Part shown: piece by piece, positions 1 to 7,309 of the stretch
Layout: every line of letters begins with the position of its first letter
How positions within the stretch are numbered: the first letter of the stretch is position 1
Assembly (NCBI GenBank): GCA_018673255.1
Contig: JABHDC010000131.1
Span: 1 to 34,242, forward strand
Reading direction: 5' to 3'
DNA: 34,242 bases
Source: Gemmatimonadota bacterium
GTDB lineage: Bacteria > Latescibacterota > UBA2968 > UBA8231
The notes under the pieces: model-generated
Seen by the model: the letters and a program-made list of their open reading frames with translations, nothing else
Databases searched by the model: none
What the model was told of the DNA's origin: nothing
Made by a program: the position numbers and the translations under genes

Positions 1-547
1 ACGCGTGGCCATAGTTGAGCACATAGGTCGCCCCGGAAGAGAAGGCGGGCCCATCACTGCCGGTGATAGGTGAACGGATCAGTCGATGCTGTCTGTCGTA
101 GTTGTCGACCTCAGGATCGTCGCCCGTGTAGAAGCGGGCGAAACGCAGGGCACGATCGGCATTCTCGGGAATGGATGGGTCGGCGAGGGCGAAATTCTGC
201 AGACCCACGTATCCCTCGCTCAGATGCAGCATGTCGTAGCTGCGCACGAACTCCCGATCGACGGAGCTCTGGTGCTGGTAGGTCCACTGGCGTGTGATAC
301 CATTCCACGACTCCAGACTCCAGTCGAGAAGGCGTTCGTCGCCACCCATGCAATAGGCCAGAGGCCAACTGGTGAAGGCCTCGTAGTCGTCGTCGAGTTT
401 GCCGTGGCGTCGCAGGGTGCCGCCGCGATGCACGTATCTGGCGCGAAACTCCTGCGCAGCGTCGCCCATCTGATCAAGCAACTGTCGCTGCTTGATGGCC
501 CAACTCGGTGCAGGTGCCTTGGTGGTGACTGCGATCGATCTCATCAT
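1..547 (-). CDS. Unknown protein, N-terminal 182 residues (gene runs off the window)
   Basis: The minus strand is open from an ATG at 547 to the window edge, so only the N-terminal part is present. The start lies 12 bases after the stop of the LmbE-type gene upstream, which suggests one operon; an ATG directly after it is an equally possible start. The protein has no signal peptide. It is rich in Trp, Tyr, Asp and His, with stretches such as TSWPLAY, LLDWSLESWNGITRQ and RALRFARFY. That helical, aromatic-rich texture resembles six-hairpin (alpha/alpha toroid) glycosidase-like proteins, and I recall similar unassigned proteins beside LmbE and sulfatase genes in uncultured marine bacteria. The fold assignment is an inference and I do not name an activity. 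Confidence 0.7.
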   Translation of the reverse strand, partial: MMRSIAVTTKAPAPSWAIKQRQLLDQMGDAAQEFRARYVHRGGTLRRHGKLDDDYEAFTSWPLAYCMGGDERLLDWSLESWNGITRQWTYQHQSSVDREFVRSYDMLHLSEGYVGLQNFALADPSIPENADRALRFARFYTGDDPEVDNYDRQHRLIRSPITGSDGPAFSSGATYVLNYGHA

Positions 548-559
548 GCCCGTCTCTGA

Positions 560-1384
560 TTACGGCAGGAAAGGAAACAGCCGCGCCTTCGCATCCGCCG
601 TGAGTGCAGCGCCGTATTCGCAGGTCTCAAAGGCCTCGGCGTAGCGCGTATTGTTGCCCTTCTGGACGCCATAGAGTGCAACGAGGCGGTCGCGATGTCG
701 CTGGGCGATCTCGACCATCTGAGACAGTCGCCAGTTGGCCAGGTATTCACGCCGGCCGGCTTCATCATCAGGAACCTTGTCGAGTTCGTTTCGGTTGTAG
801 GGCAACCACTCGTAGAACTGGGACGTGTGACAATGGAGCATGTCGATCTTGCGATCGATGACCGCATCGATGTCGACGGCAATATCAGGCTGAAATGGTA
901 TCGGCTTCTTGAAGTTGTCATAGAGATACATGATCACCGGCATCCTGAGCAGATGCGGTGTGAGTGGAACCATGTTCGGTACGGTGAGGATATAGGACGC
1001 GTCCTGCACGAGCATGCCCGTATAGCGGTGGTCCGGGTGGTAGTCCCAGGGTCGGTGCGTCAGGACGAGATCCGGTTGAATCTGACGGATCTGGCGGATC
1101 ACTTCCTTGCGATTGGCGACATTCGGTTCCAGTTCGCCACAATGATTGTCGAGGATGGTGTACTCGATGCCATTGGCCGCAGCCACGGCGTCGGCTTCCT
1201 CACGTCGTCGTCGGGCCAATTCGACGCCCCCCATGTCGTGGTGCCCCGTGGCCCCATTGGTCATGGAGAGGAAGTAGACCTCGTGCCCCAGATCGCGATA
1301 CATGGCGGTGAGGCCACCGGCCCTCACTTCGCAGTCATCGGGATGGGCGCCGACAACAAGCAGGCGCAACGGGGTATCAGACAT
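560..1384 (-). CDS. PIG-L/LmbE family deacetylase
   Basis: Predicted zinc-dependent N-acetyl-sugar deacetylase-like hydrolase of the PIG-L/LmbE family, 274 aa, probably cytoplasmic. The family's metal-binding motif HPDD is at residues 14-17, following a hydrophobic strand (LLVVGA) and followed by E19 and GG; the second His motif, HPDHR, is at 116-120 within a W-D-Y-H-P-D-H context. Family members act on GlcNAc-inositol, mycothiol or bacillithiol precursors and other acetylated sugars, and this substrate cannot be read from the sequence. The ATG at 1384 is chosen because AAGGAG lies 8 bases upstream; a longer reading frame extends to 1444 but lacks a better start. It is followed 12 bases later by the cut-off unknown gene, so the two are probably co-transcribed. 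Confidence 0.9.
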   Translation of the reverse strand: MSDTPLRLLVVGAHPDDCEVRAGGLTAMYRDLGHEVYFLSMTNGATGHHDMGGVELARRRREEADAVAAANGIEYTILDNHCGELEPNVANRKEVIRQIRQIQPDLVLTHRPWDYHPDHRYTGMLVQDASYILTVPNMVPLTPHLLRMPVIMYLYDNFKKPIPFQPDIAVDIDAVIDRKIDMLHCHTSQFYEWLPYNRNELDKVPDDEAGRREYLANWRLSQMVEIAQRHRDRLVALYGVQKGNNTRYAEAFETCEYGAALTADAKARLFPFLP

Positions 1385-1513
1385 ACAGGAAGCTCCTTGT
1401 AGGTGCATGGGGCCTGGAATATCCGGCCGCTGCCAGTATAGCACCTTCGTCCACGCGTGCCAGGGGCCGGGCTGCTCACGCGCGCCCGGATGACCGCTTT
1501 GAGTCTGGCCCGG

Positions 1514-1540
1514 CTCGAAGGTCTCGAAGGTCTCGAAGGT
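1514..1540. repeat. Three perfect tandem copies of a 9-mer in a divergent intergenic region
   Basis: CTCGAAGGT is repeated three times without interruption at 1514-1522, 1523-1531 and 1532-1540. The repeat sits in the 291-bp gap between the divergently transcribed LmbE gene (start 1384) and sulfatase gene (start 1676), in which I see no other gene or clear promoter. It could be an iterated protein-binding site or simple slippage; the sequence alone does not decide. Confidence 0.6.
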
Positions 1541-1675
1541 CTGGCTGGCACCCGGCTCTCGTTGGCTGCGTCGACTGGGCAGATTAGGTTTCCGGAATCA
1601 TCCGTGCAGGAATGAGCGCAGGATCACGCCACCCGGGACGCGGTGACCCGGCAGCCTGATGAGACTGGGGACACG

Positions 1676-3139
1676 ATGGAATCGACGTCGACGAATCTTC
1701 TGTTCATCACCACCGACCAGCAGCGCTTCGACTCTCTGCCCTGTTACGGTCTTGAGTTTCTGCAGACGCCAAATCTTGACCGGCTCGCAGCGGAGGGCGT
1801 CGTCTTCGAACGGTGCTACACGCCGGCGCCGGTCTGCGTGCCCTGCCGGGCCGCCTGGATGAGTGGACAGTGGCCATCGACGACGGGTGTGCTGTCCAAT
1901 GGCCAGTGGCTGGATCCGGCGACCCCCACGTGGCCGGCCTTGCTGGGCGCCGCTGGATTTCGGACAGCCGCCATCGGCAAGATGCACTTCATGCCGTGGG
2001 ATCAATCCGGTGGCTTCCACGAACGGGTGATCGCCGAGGACAAGCGGCACGTCTACCTGCCGGATGATCACTACCAGTATCTGCGAGCCCACGGCATCGA
2101 GCGACCGCATCCGACGTCGAATCCCCACTACTTCGATTGGGTTGGCGCTTCGACCTTCCCGCACGAACGCAAGTTCCACGTCGACGGATACACCGGTGAT
2201 CGAGCCGCGGACTGGCTGCAGCAGCACGGGGCAGATCCCTTCGCGATCTGGGTCAGCTTCGCCGGCCCCCACGATCCGCCCGAAGACATGGCCGACATGT
2301 ACTATGACGCGCCGATCGGTCAGCCTGTGGGGGGACCGGAAGAACTGGAGAACAAACCGGAGGCACAGCGCAGCCGGGGAGCAGGCTCGCTGAACAACTC
2401 GATGTTCCGCATCGATCCGTCCACGGCCTCACCTGAGGACATCCGACGCTGGCGGGCGCACTACTATGCCAATATCAGCCTCATCGATGAGGGCATCGGC
2501 AAGATGCTGGCGGCCCTCGAGGCGCATGGATCGCTCGAGCGGACACTCATCATCTTCACTTCCGATCACGGTGACTCCCTCGGCGATCACGGCCTGCCCT
2601 TCAAAGGCTTCTTCTATGAGGGCATGTCGCATGTGCCGATGATCGCCCGGGGACCCTTCACGCCGGATGGGCAGCAGCGTGCTGTTGCTGGATCGCGCTG
2701 TGCCGGCCTCGTAAGTGGACTCGATGTGGTGCCCACCTTCTTCGACGTGTGTGGTGTTGATGTGCCCCGAACCGTGCAGGGCAGATCGCTTGCGCCGCTG
2801 TTGGCGGATCCATCGGCCAGCATACGGGACGTCGTCTTCTGCGAGGTCACGGGCAAGGCGATGGTCACCGATGGCCGGTGGAAGTACTGCCACTACGTCA
2901 GTGGCGAAGCAGAGCTCTACGATCTGAGTGTGCCACCGGATCAGATGGAGGTGGAGAATCTGGCCGGTCGGGGCGAGATGGCGCAGGTCGAAGGACGTCT
3001 GCGGGCGCGTCTGCTGGAGCACTGGCTGCACAATCAGCAGACCCAGCAGATGGCCACGTCTGTGCCCCAGCACCCATTCCGGGCGGCTCTGGAGGATGAA
3101 TACAAGGCCCAGCGAGATTCGCCGAATCGTCCGGTCTGA
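1676..3139 (+). CDS. Sulfatase (type I, formylglycine-dependent)
   Basis: Hydrolase of sulfate esters, 487 aa, a usual length for the S1 sulfatase family. The N-terminus shows the family strand LLFITTDQQ with metal ligand D14. The modification motif is C54-V-P-C-R58 followed by MSG, so C54 should be converted to formylglycine. The second metal cluster FTSDHGD has D297 and H298, followed by GDHG. No signal peptide is visible, so the enzyme is probably cytoplasmic unless the start is wrong. I chose ATG 1676 over an in-frame GTG at 1643 because the mature fold begins right after it and GGGG lies just upstream. The usual motif is C-x-P-S-R; here the Ser position is Cys. No formylglycine-generating enzyme gene is present in the window. 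The likely target is a sulfated sugar, but the substrate is not readable. Confidence 0.93.
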   Translation: MESTSTNLLFITTDQQRFDSLPCYGLEFLQTPNLDRLAAEGVVFERCYTPAPVCVPCRAAWMSGQWPSTTGVLSNGQWLDPATPTWPALLGAAGFRTAAIGKMHFMPWDQSGGFHERVIAEDKRHVYLPDDHYQYLRAHGIERPHPTSNPHYFDWVGASTFPHERKFHVDGYTGDRAADWLQQHGADPFAIWVSFAGPHDPPEDMADMYYDAPIGQPVGGPEELENKPEAQRSRGAGSLNNSMFRIDPSTASPEDIRRWRAHYYANISLIDEGIGKMLAALEAHGSLERTLIIFTSDHGDSLGDHGLPFKGFFYEGMSHVPMIARGPFTPDGQQRAVAGSRCAGLVSGLDVVPTFFDVCGVDVPRTVQGRSLAPLLADPSASIRDVVFCEVTGKAMVTDGRWKYCHYVSGEAELYDLSVPPDQMEVENLAGRGEMAQVEGRLRARLLEHWLHNQQTQQMATSVPQHPFRAALEDEYKAQRDSPNRPV

Positions 3140-3214
3140 GAAGGACGCGCGATTCGTCCTGGCGCAGGCTACCGTCTGTGAGATGGCGCCATCTTACCAC
3201 GGGCGCCGAGTGGG

Positions 3215-3586
3215 TCAGGATGCGGTCGGCGAACGTTCGATCAGGCCGAAGGCATTGCCCTCTGGATCACGGCAGTAGGCGATGTAGCCCACACCGGGTA
3301 CCGTCGTTCGAGTGTGCACGATCATGCCATCATTCTCGACGACGCGAACCAGTGCCGTGTCGAGGGATGGCACGTCCACGAGATTCACCGAGCCGACGGG
3401 TGAGGATCCGCGTGGGACGATCGCTCCATTGATACCGGGTACTTCTGCATCCTCCCCGGTGAGGACGAGTAGATAGTCGCCGTGTCCGTCCCAGGCGCGG
3501 ATCTCCCAGCCGAACACATCATTGTAGAAGACGGCTGCCGCGGCTGGATCCTCGGCGGCGATCTCGAAGTGGGCGACCCGTCCCAT
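3215..3586 (-). CDS. VOC (glyoxalase/bleomycin-resistance fold) protein
   Basis: Small protein of 123 aa in the vicinal-oxygen-chelate superfamily. The first beta strand and helix read GRVAHFEIAAEDPAAAAVFY followed by FGWEI, and the C-terminal strand ends in the typical Y-C-R-D-P-E-G-N-x-F-G-L sequence. Such single-domain proteins act as dimers and bind a metal; members are glyoxalases, dioxygenases or resistance proteins, and the specific role here is unknown. A strong purine-rich ribosome site (AGAGGAGAGGAG) directly precedes the ATG. It starts 14 bases after the stop of the DUF547 gene and is probably its operon partner. Confidence 0.9.
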   Translation of the reverse strand: MGRVAHFEIAAEDPAAAAVFYNDVFGWEIRAWDGHGDYLLVLTGEDAEVPGINGAIVPRGSSPVGSVNLVDVPSLDTALVRVVENDGMIVHTRTTVPGVGYIAYCRDPEGNAFGLIERSPTAS

Positions 3587-3600
3587 GGCTCCTCTCCTCT

Positions 3601-4512
3601 TCAGTAGGTGGCAGCCTGATCATTCAGGCGCCAGTCGTAGGGCGTGATGACGACATCATAACCCCCCTCACGGGCCCGGTCTACTGCCGCCCGTCGCTCA
3701 CCGCTGACATACAGCCGGGCGTAGTCGAGGAGGGTTGGATCCGTCATGTCCGGGTACGTGAGGTGGAGCCACCCGAGGAAGTCATCCGCATACCAGGAGA
3801 GAATGCTGGACAGGTGGACCGTGCGCGTCGCGTCATCGATGCGCAGGTTGCGCTCCTCGTTGAGGAATTCCGTTGCTTCGCGCTGCAGCTGCTGATCGAG
3901 GCGATCGGTTGTGAAGGCCTCTTGTGGCAGCTTCGGGCACCCGAGAGAGGCGCAGTTGATGGCAAAGTGGATACGTGGATCCGGGAAGCGTCCCCGAATG
4001 ATCTCGTGTTCGAGATCGTACAGATTCATCGTCTCCCCACCGAAGATCAGTCGCTGGAAGTAGAAGAATCCACTCTGCGCCGACAGCAGGTTGATCAACG
4101 GTGGTGGTTTCACATCCGAGACGGACTGGATCGGGTAGTGGGTGATGACTGTCTTCAGAACGGCCGCATTGTAGGCGTTGATCCAGAAGGCCAGGCGACT
4201 GGCCTCATTTGGGAACAGGTGCGGGTCGGTGTCGGGCGTATGGGTGGCGATGAGGCTGTAGTAGCGATCCAGTGCGCCCGGATCGACCTGCAGCCCGGCG
4301 TAGTCCACGCGACCGCGGGTGTCGACGAACTGGCCGTGTACCTGGTTCATGAGGTCGTGGGTGTATTCGCCCGCCAGATCGGCTGGGCCACCAGATTCAG
4401 GCTCAGGGTCGTGGGCGGGCGGAATCGTGGAACAGGATGCCAGGGCACAGATCATGGCAGTGACGCCGGTGATACAGATGTGATGATTCACAGGATTCTC
4501 ACGGTGGGGCAT
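3601..4512 (-). CDS. DUF547 domain lipoprotein
   Basis: Predicted lipoprotein of 303 aa with a DUF547 domain. The N-terminus has a hydrophobic signal (ICITGVTAMICALASC) ending in lipobox L-A-S-C with C27 as the lipidated residue, then a Pro/Glu/Gly-rich linker. The DUF547 hallmark AFWINAYNA is at about residues 108-116, and the conserved INCASLGCP follows later. The molecular function of the family is not established, though its papain-like Cys/His/Asn content has been noted. Start choice is uncertain: ATG 4512 is used, but a GTG at 4491 would give a compact 20-residue signal ending at the same cysteine. It is probably anchored in the envelope and co-transcribed with the VOC gene downstream. 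Confidence 0.88.
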   Translation of the reverse strand: MPHRENPVNHHICITGVTAMICALASCSTIPPAHDPEPESGGPADLAGEYTHDLMNQVHGQFVDTRGRVDYAGLQVDPGALDRYYSLIATHTPDTDPHLFPNEASRLAFWINAYNAAVLKTVITHYPIQSVSDVKPPPLINLLSAQSGFFYFQRLIFGGETMNLYDLEHEIIRGRFPDPRIHFAINCASLGCPKLPQEAFTTDRLDQQLQREATEFLNEERNLRIDDATRTVHLSSILSWYADDFLGWLHLTYPDMTDPTLLDYARLYVSGERRAAVDRAREGGYDVVITPYDWRLNDQAATY

Positions 4513-4524
4513 GAGCAGCGACGC

Positions 4525-4553
4525 TTGCCGCTGCGGCAACAGGACCGTATGAT
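4525..4553 (+). promoter_or_regulatory. Sigma-70-like promoter overlapped by a 15-bp palindrome (candidate operator)
   Basis: TTGCCG at 4525-4530 and TATGAT at 4548-4553 are separated by exactly 17 bases, matching 4/6 and 5/6 positions of the housekeeping -35 and -10 consensus. A perfect palindrome, TTGCCGC-T-GCGGCAA, occupies 4525-4539 and covers the -35 box and part of the spacer. The site lies between divergent genes, 84 bases before the plus-strand ATG at 4638 and just upstream of the DUF547 gene start at 4512. A repressor bound here would block the plus-strand operon and could also affect the minus-strand gene. Confidence 0.5.
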
Positions 4554-4637
4554 GCGCGTCGCCTCGCTGCCGGTTCGCGGTGCGGGAAGCATATCGCTCA
4601 CGGGCAGGACCTTTCGCCCGCTGGAAGGAAACAGATC

Positions 4638-4928
4638 ATGTCGAACATGGCCTCGCAGCCACGTCAACGGCTGCTATATCTACAGGCCCGTACACCGAGT
4701 GTGCTGTCCGAGATCATCGGTCTGACACAGATCGAGCCCGTACCGGGTTTCAGTGTCGAGATCAGTGCCGAAGAAGTGGAGTGGCCCTACAAGACAGTCC
4801 ATGATGCCGTCGTCGATGGTTGGCAGATCGTGCAGTTCCCCCACTTACAGGCCCCCTTCGATGACCGAGACCTCGACGTGGTTGGCTATGAATTCATCCT
4901 GCAGAAGATAGAGGTGATCGACGTATGA
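4638..4928 (+). CDS. Unknown 96-aa protein, first gene of the PhyH operon
   Basis: I do not recognise this protein. It is short, acidic toward the C-terminus and soluble, with no Cys, no signal peptide and no membrane segment. It has alternating hydrophobic stretches (RLLYLQ, GFSVEI, GWQIVQFPHL, VVGYEFILQKIEVI) that suggest a small mostly-beta fold. GGAAGG stands about 9 bases before the ATG. Its stop overlaps the start of the PhyH-like gene in an ATGA arrangement, so the two are translationally coupled and probably act in the same process, perhaps as a partner of the dioxygenase. That role is inference from position only. Confidence 0.75.
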   Translation: MSNMASQPRQRLLYLQARTPSVLSEIIGLTQIEPVPGFSVEISAEEVEWPYKTVHDAVVDGWQIVQFPHLQAPFDDRDLDVVGYEFILQKIEVIDV

Positions 4929-5728
4929 CAGACCAGGACGCGTTGCTGAATGACGCCGACATGGCGCAGTTCGTCGTCAATGGCTACCACGTTGTGGAGC
5001 CGGATCTGGCGGTGGGACTCAACGAATCGATTGCCACGAAGCTCGACGGACTCGAGTCGAATCCGGGTGATGCGATCACCGATGCGGTGCCGGAATTGTG
5101 GCAGGTCCTCGAGCATCCTCAAGTCAGGGGGGCGCTCACGAGTCTGCTCGGTCCAGACTACGAAGTGCAGGGCCATCGACACTGGCACTGTCGCCCATCC
5201 GGTTCAGGATCCATGTCCTGGCATCAGGACAGCACGAACAACCGCGATCTTCGTCTGAATCGATTCCTGGGGTTGTATTACCCGCGTGATGTTACCCCCG
5301 ACATGGGTCCCACTGTGATCGTGCCCGGTACGCAGTATCGCAATGCGCCGACGGATCGAATGGCGACCTACACCAACATCCGAGGGCAGATTCCACTGAA
5401 TGTGAAGGCGGGGACGATTGCCTTCACCCATTACGATCTGTGGCATGGGACGGCGGCGAATCGGTCTGATGTTTCACGCCATATGATCAAGTTCCTCTTC
5501 CGTCGGACGCAGGATAACACGGCACCCACGTGGAATCACCAGGTCGGTGCCGCAGACGGGCCGACAGATTGGAACAACAAGGATCGTGCCGTCGACGCCA
5601 AGAATATCCTCACCTTCGGCAATCCGATCGGCGTGTCGCAGTCCGATCACTACAAGGAGCGGGGGATCCGGCGTCAGGTCTGGGACTACCTGATGGGCAG
5701 TGGTCAGTTGAAGCCGATCGACGCCTGA
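4925..5728 (+). CDS. Phytanoyl-CoA dioxygenase (PhyH) family oxygenase
   Basis: Predicted Fe(II)/2-oxoglutarate-dependent oxygenase of the PhyH family, 267 aa. The iron-binding facial triad is visible as H100-x-D102 in SWHQDS and the distal H174 in LWHGTAAN; R185 in SDVSRHMIKF is placed to bind 2-oxoglutarate. GPTVIVPGTQ is the usual strand before the distal His. Bacterial members hydroxylate diverse small molecules, and the phytanoyl substrate should not be assumed. The gene overlaps the 96-aa gene upstream by 4 bases and is followed after one base by the isochorismatase-like gene, so the three form one operon. Confidence 0.92.
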   Translation: MTDQDALLNDADMAQFVVNGYHVVEPDLAVGLNESIATKLDGLESNPGDAITDAVPELWQVLEHPQVRGALTSLLGPDYEVQGHRHWHCRPSGSGSMSWHQDSTNNRDLRLNRFLGLYYPRDVTPDMGPTVIVPGTQYRNAPTDRMATYTNIRGQIPLNVKAGTIAFTHYDLWHGTAANRSDVSRHMIKFLFRRTQDNTAPTWNHQVGAADGPTDWNNKDRAVDAKNILTFGNPIGVSQSDHYKERGIRRQVWDYLMGSGQLKPIDA

Positions 5729-5729
5729 C

Positions 5730-6533
5730 ATGGCAGGAAAGCTCAACGTCCCTGCTCGCTACTACCGTGTGTATACGGATGTAGATACGCCCTGCGATGA
5801 AGAGAATTTCGACTTCGTCGAGCGTTCGCTGCCCCTGTCGACAGAGCAGACAGCATTGGTACTGGTCGATGTGTGGGCGACGCACTACATCGACAGCTGG
5901 TTGCAGCGGGCGGCCGAGATCACCAGGCAGAAAATTGTGCCACTGATCGAGGCACTGCGAGCGGCCGGAGTGACCATCATCCATGCGCCGTCGCCCTTCG
6001 TCGTCGAGCGGCATCATCCCGACTGTATGCCGGCACCACGATCCCAGTCGCCAGATGCGCCAGACGCCGACTCGTCCACTGACTGGCCACCCGCCGCATT
6101 TCATGGACTGTATCGCGGCGGCGAGCATGCGGTATTCGGACGGGACCCTGAACCTCGCCTCGACGCGGCACTGGCTCGTTACGAGACGGAACTCAGGATC
6201 TCACCACTGGCACAACCAGAGGCCGGCGATGTCGTGATTGCCACGGGTGAGCAACTCCACGAGGAATTGCGCTCACGGCAGATCCTGCATCTGCTCTACG
6301 CGGGATTCGCGACCAACTGGTGTGTTATCGGTCGTGACTACGGCATGATCGCCATGCATGGTCGGGGGTATAACAACATCCTCGTCCGTGATGCGACGAC
6401 GGGTGTCGAATTCCACGACAGTGTGCAGAATCTGACGGCCACGAAGATGTCGATCCGAGAGATCGAGACCAAGTATGGCTGGTCGGCGACCAGTGAGGAC
6501 CTGATTCAGGCGGCCCAGGCGATCACGATCTGA
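5730..6533 (+). CDS. Isochorismatase-like cysteine hydrolase, apparently lacking the catalytic lysine
   Basis: Member of the isochorismatase-like hydrolase superfamily, 267 aa. The conserved Asp is D47 in ALVLVDVWATHY and the nucleophile is C198 in GFATNWCVIGRDYG, with the usual following RDAT segment. Family enzymes use a Cys-Asp-Lys triad to hydrolyse amides, nicotinamide, ureido compounds or isochorismate. Here the segment between about residues 155 and 195 contains no lysine: GDVVIATGEQL is shorter than the family pattern in which Lys follows the V-I strand. The protein may use another base, or may have lost activity. It begins one base after the PhyH stop without a strong ribosome site, consistent with coupled translation. 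Confidence 0.88.
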   Translation: MAGKLNVPARYYRVYTDVDTPCDEENFDFVERSLPLSTEQTALVLVDVWATHYIDSWLQRAAEITRQKIVPLIEALRAAGVTIIHAPSPFVVERHHPDCMPAPRSQSPDAPDADSSTDWPPAAFHGLYRGGEHAVFGRDPEPRLDAALARYETELRISPLAQPEAGDVVIATGEQLHEELRSRQILHLLYAGFATNWCVIGRDYGMIAMHGRGYNNILVRDATTGVEFHDSVQNLTATKMSIREIETKYGWSATSEDLIQAAQAITI

Positions 6534-6609
6534 CAGGTGATGGTGGCCAGGGTGTCAGGTGCAGGCCGTCTGCACACCCGGCAATCCTACCCTCTAGGCG
6601 GCGACGCGC

Positions 6610-7296
6610 CTAGGACGGCTCGACCCGTTCGTCGGAGGCGACCAGGCCATCCAGGATCCGCACCACGCGGTGAGCCCGTCGGGCGACGGCCTCCTCGTGG
6701 GTGACGATGATGACCGTGTTGCCATCGGCGTGGAGCTCATCGAAGAGCAGCATGATCTCCTCACCCGTGCGGCTGTCGAGGTTACCTGTCGGTTCGTCGG
6801 CCAGCAGCAGGGAGGGTGAATTGGAGAGGGCGCGGGCGATGGCGACACGCTGTCGTTGCCCGCCGGACAATTCGCTCGGGCGGTGATCCATGCGATCCGC
6901 CAGTCCCACGCGGGTCAGTGCCTCCTCGGCGCGTTCGCGTCGCACTCGTCGCCGGGCCCCCCCATACAGCAGGGGCAACTCCACATTGTGCAGCGCTGTC
7001 GAGCGGGGGAGCAGGTTGAAGGTCTGGAAGACGAAACCGATCTGTCGATTGCGCACATCCGCCAGATCATTGGCATTCATACCAGACACGTCGGTCTCTT
7101 CGAGGTGATAGGTGCCACTGGTCGGTGTGTCGAGGCAGCCGACGATGTTCATCAGCGTGGACTTGCCCGATCCGGATGGCCCCATGATGGCCACGTATTC
7201 GCCATTGTCGATCTCCAGATCCACACCGCTCAAGGCGTGGACCTTCTCCAGTCCACGCTCGTAGATCTTGCGCACAGCCTTCAAGTCGATGAGCAT
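6610..7296 (-). CDS. ABC transporter ATP-binding protein, MacB/LolD type
   Basis: Cytoplasmic ATPase of an ABC exporter, 228 aa. Walker [10 protein letters not shown] is at 39-47, the Q-loop at [10 protein letters not shown], the signature LSGGQ at 143-147, Walker B LLLADEPT at 163-170 and the H-loop in IVTHE. The subfamily is that of LolD and the MacB nucleotide-binding domain, which power mechanotransmission rather than classical transport. The ATG at 7296 is the first that fits the domain; a longer frame to 7488 runs into the permease gene. It is the last gene of a five-gene minus-strand operon and lies 13 bases after the second permease. A single ATPase gene presumably serves both permeases. 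Confidence 0.95.
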   Translation of the reverse strand: MLIDLKAVRKIYERGLEKVHALSGVDLEIDNGEYVAIMGPSGSGKSTLMNIVGCLDTPTSGTYHLEETDVSGMNANDLADVRNRQIGFVFQTFNLLPRSTALHNVELPLLYGGARRRVRRERAEEALTRVGLADRMDHRPSELSGGQRQRVAIARALSNSPSLLLADEPTGNLDSRTGEEIMLLFDELHADGNTVIIVTHEEAVARRAHRVVRILDGLVASDERVEPS

Positions 7297-7309
7297 CCGA
7301 TTTCCCGTC

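Noticed and set aside
695..1402. Long plus-strand frame of 235 codons
   Set aside because: It lies entirely antisense to the LmbE-type gene, which has clear family motifs; the frame has no recognisable domain.
6550..6579. Hairpin between the isochorismatase-like gene and the ATPase gene (GTGCAG/CTGCAC)
   Set aside because: A 6-bp stem without a T-tract on either side; it is too weak to call a terminator.
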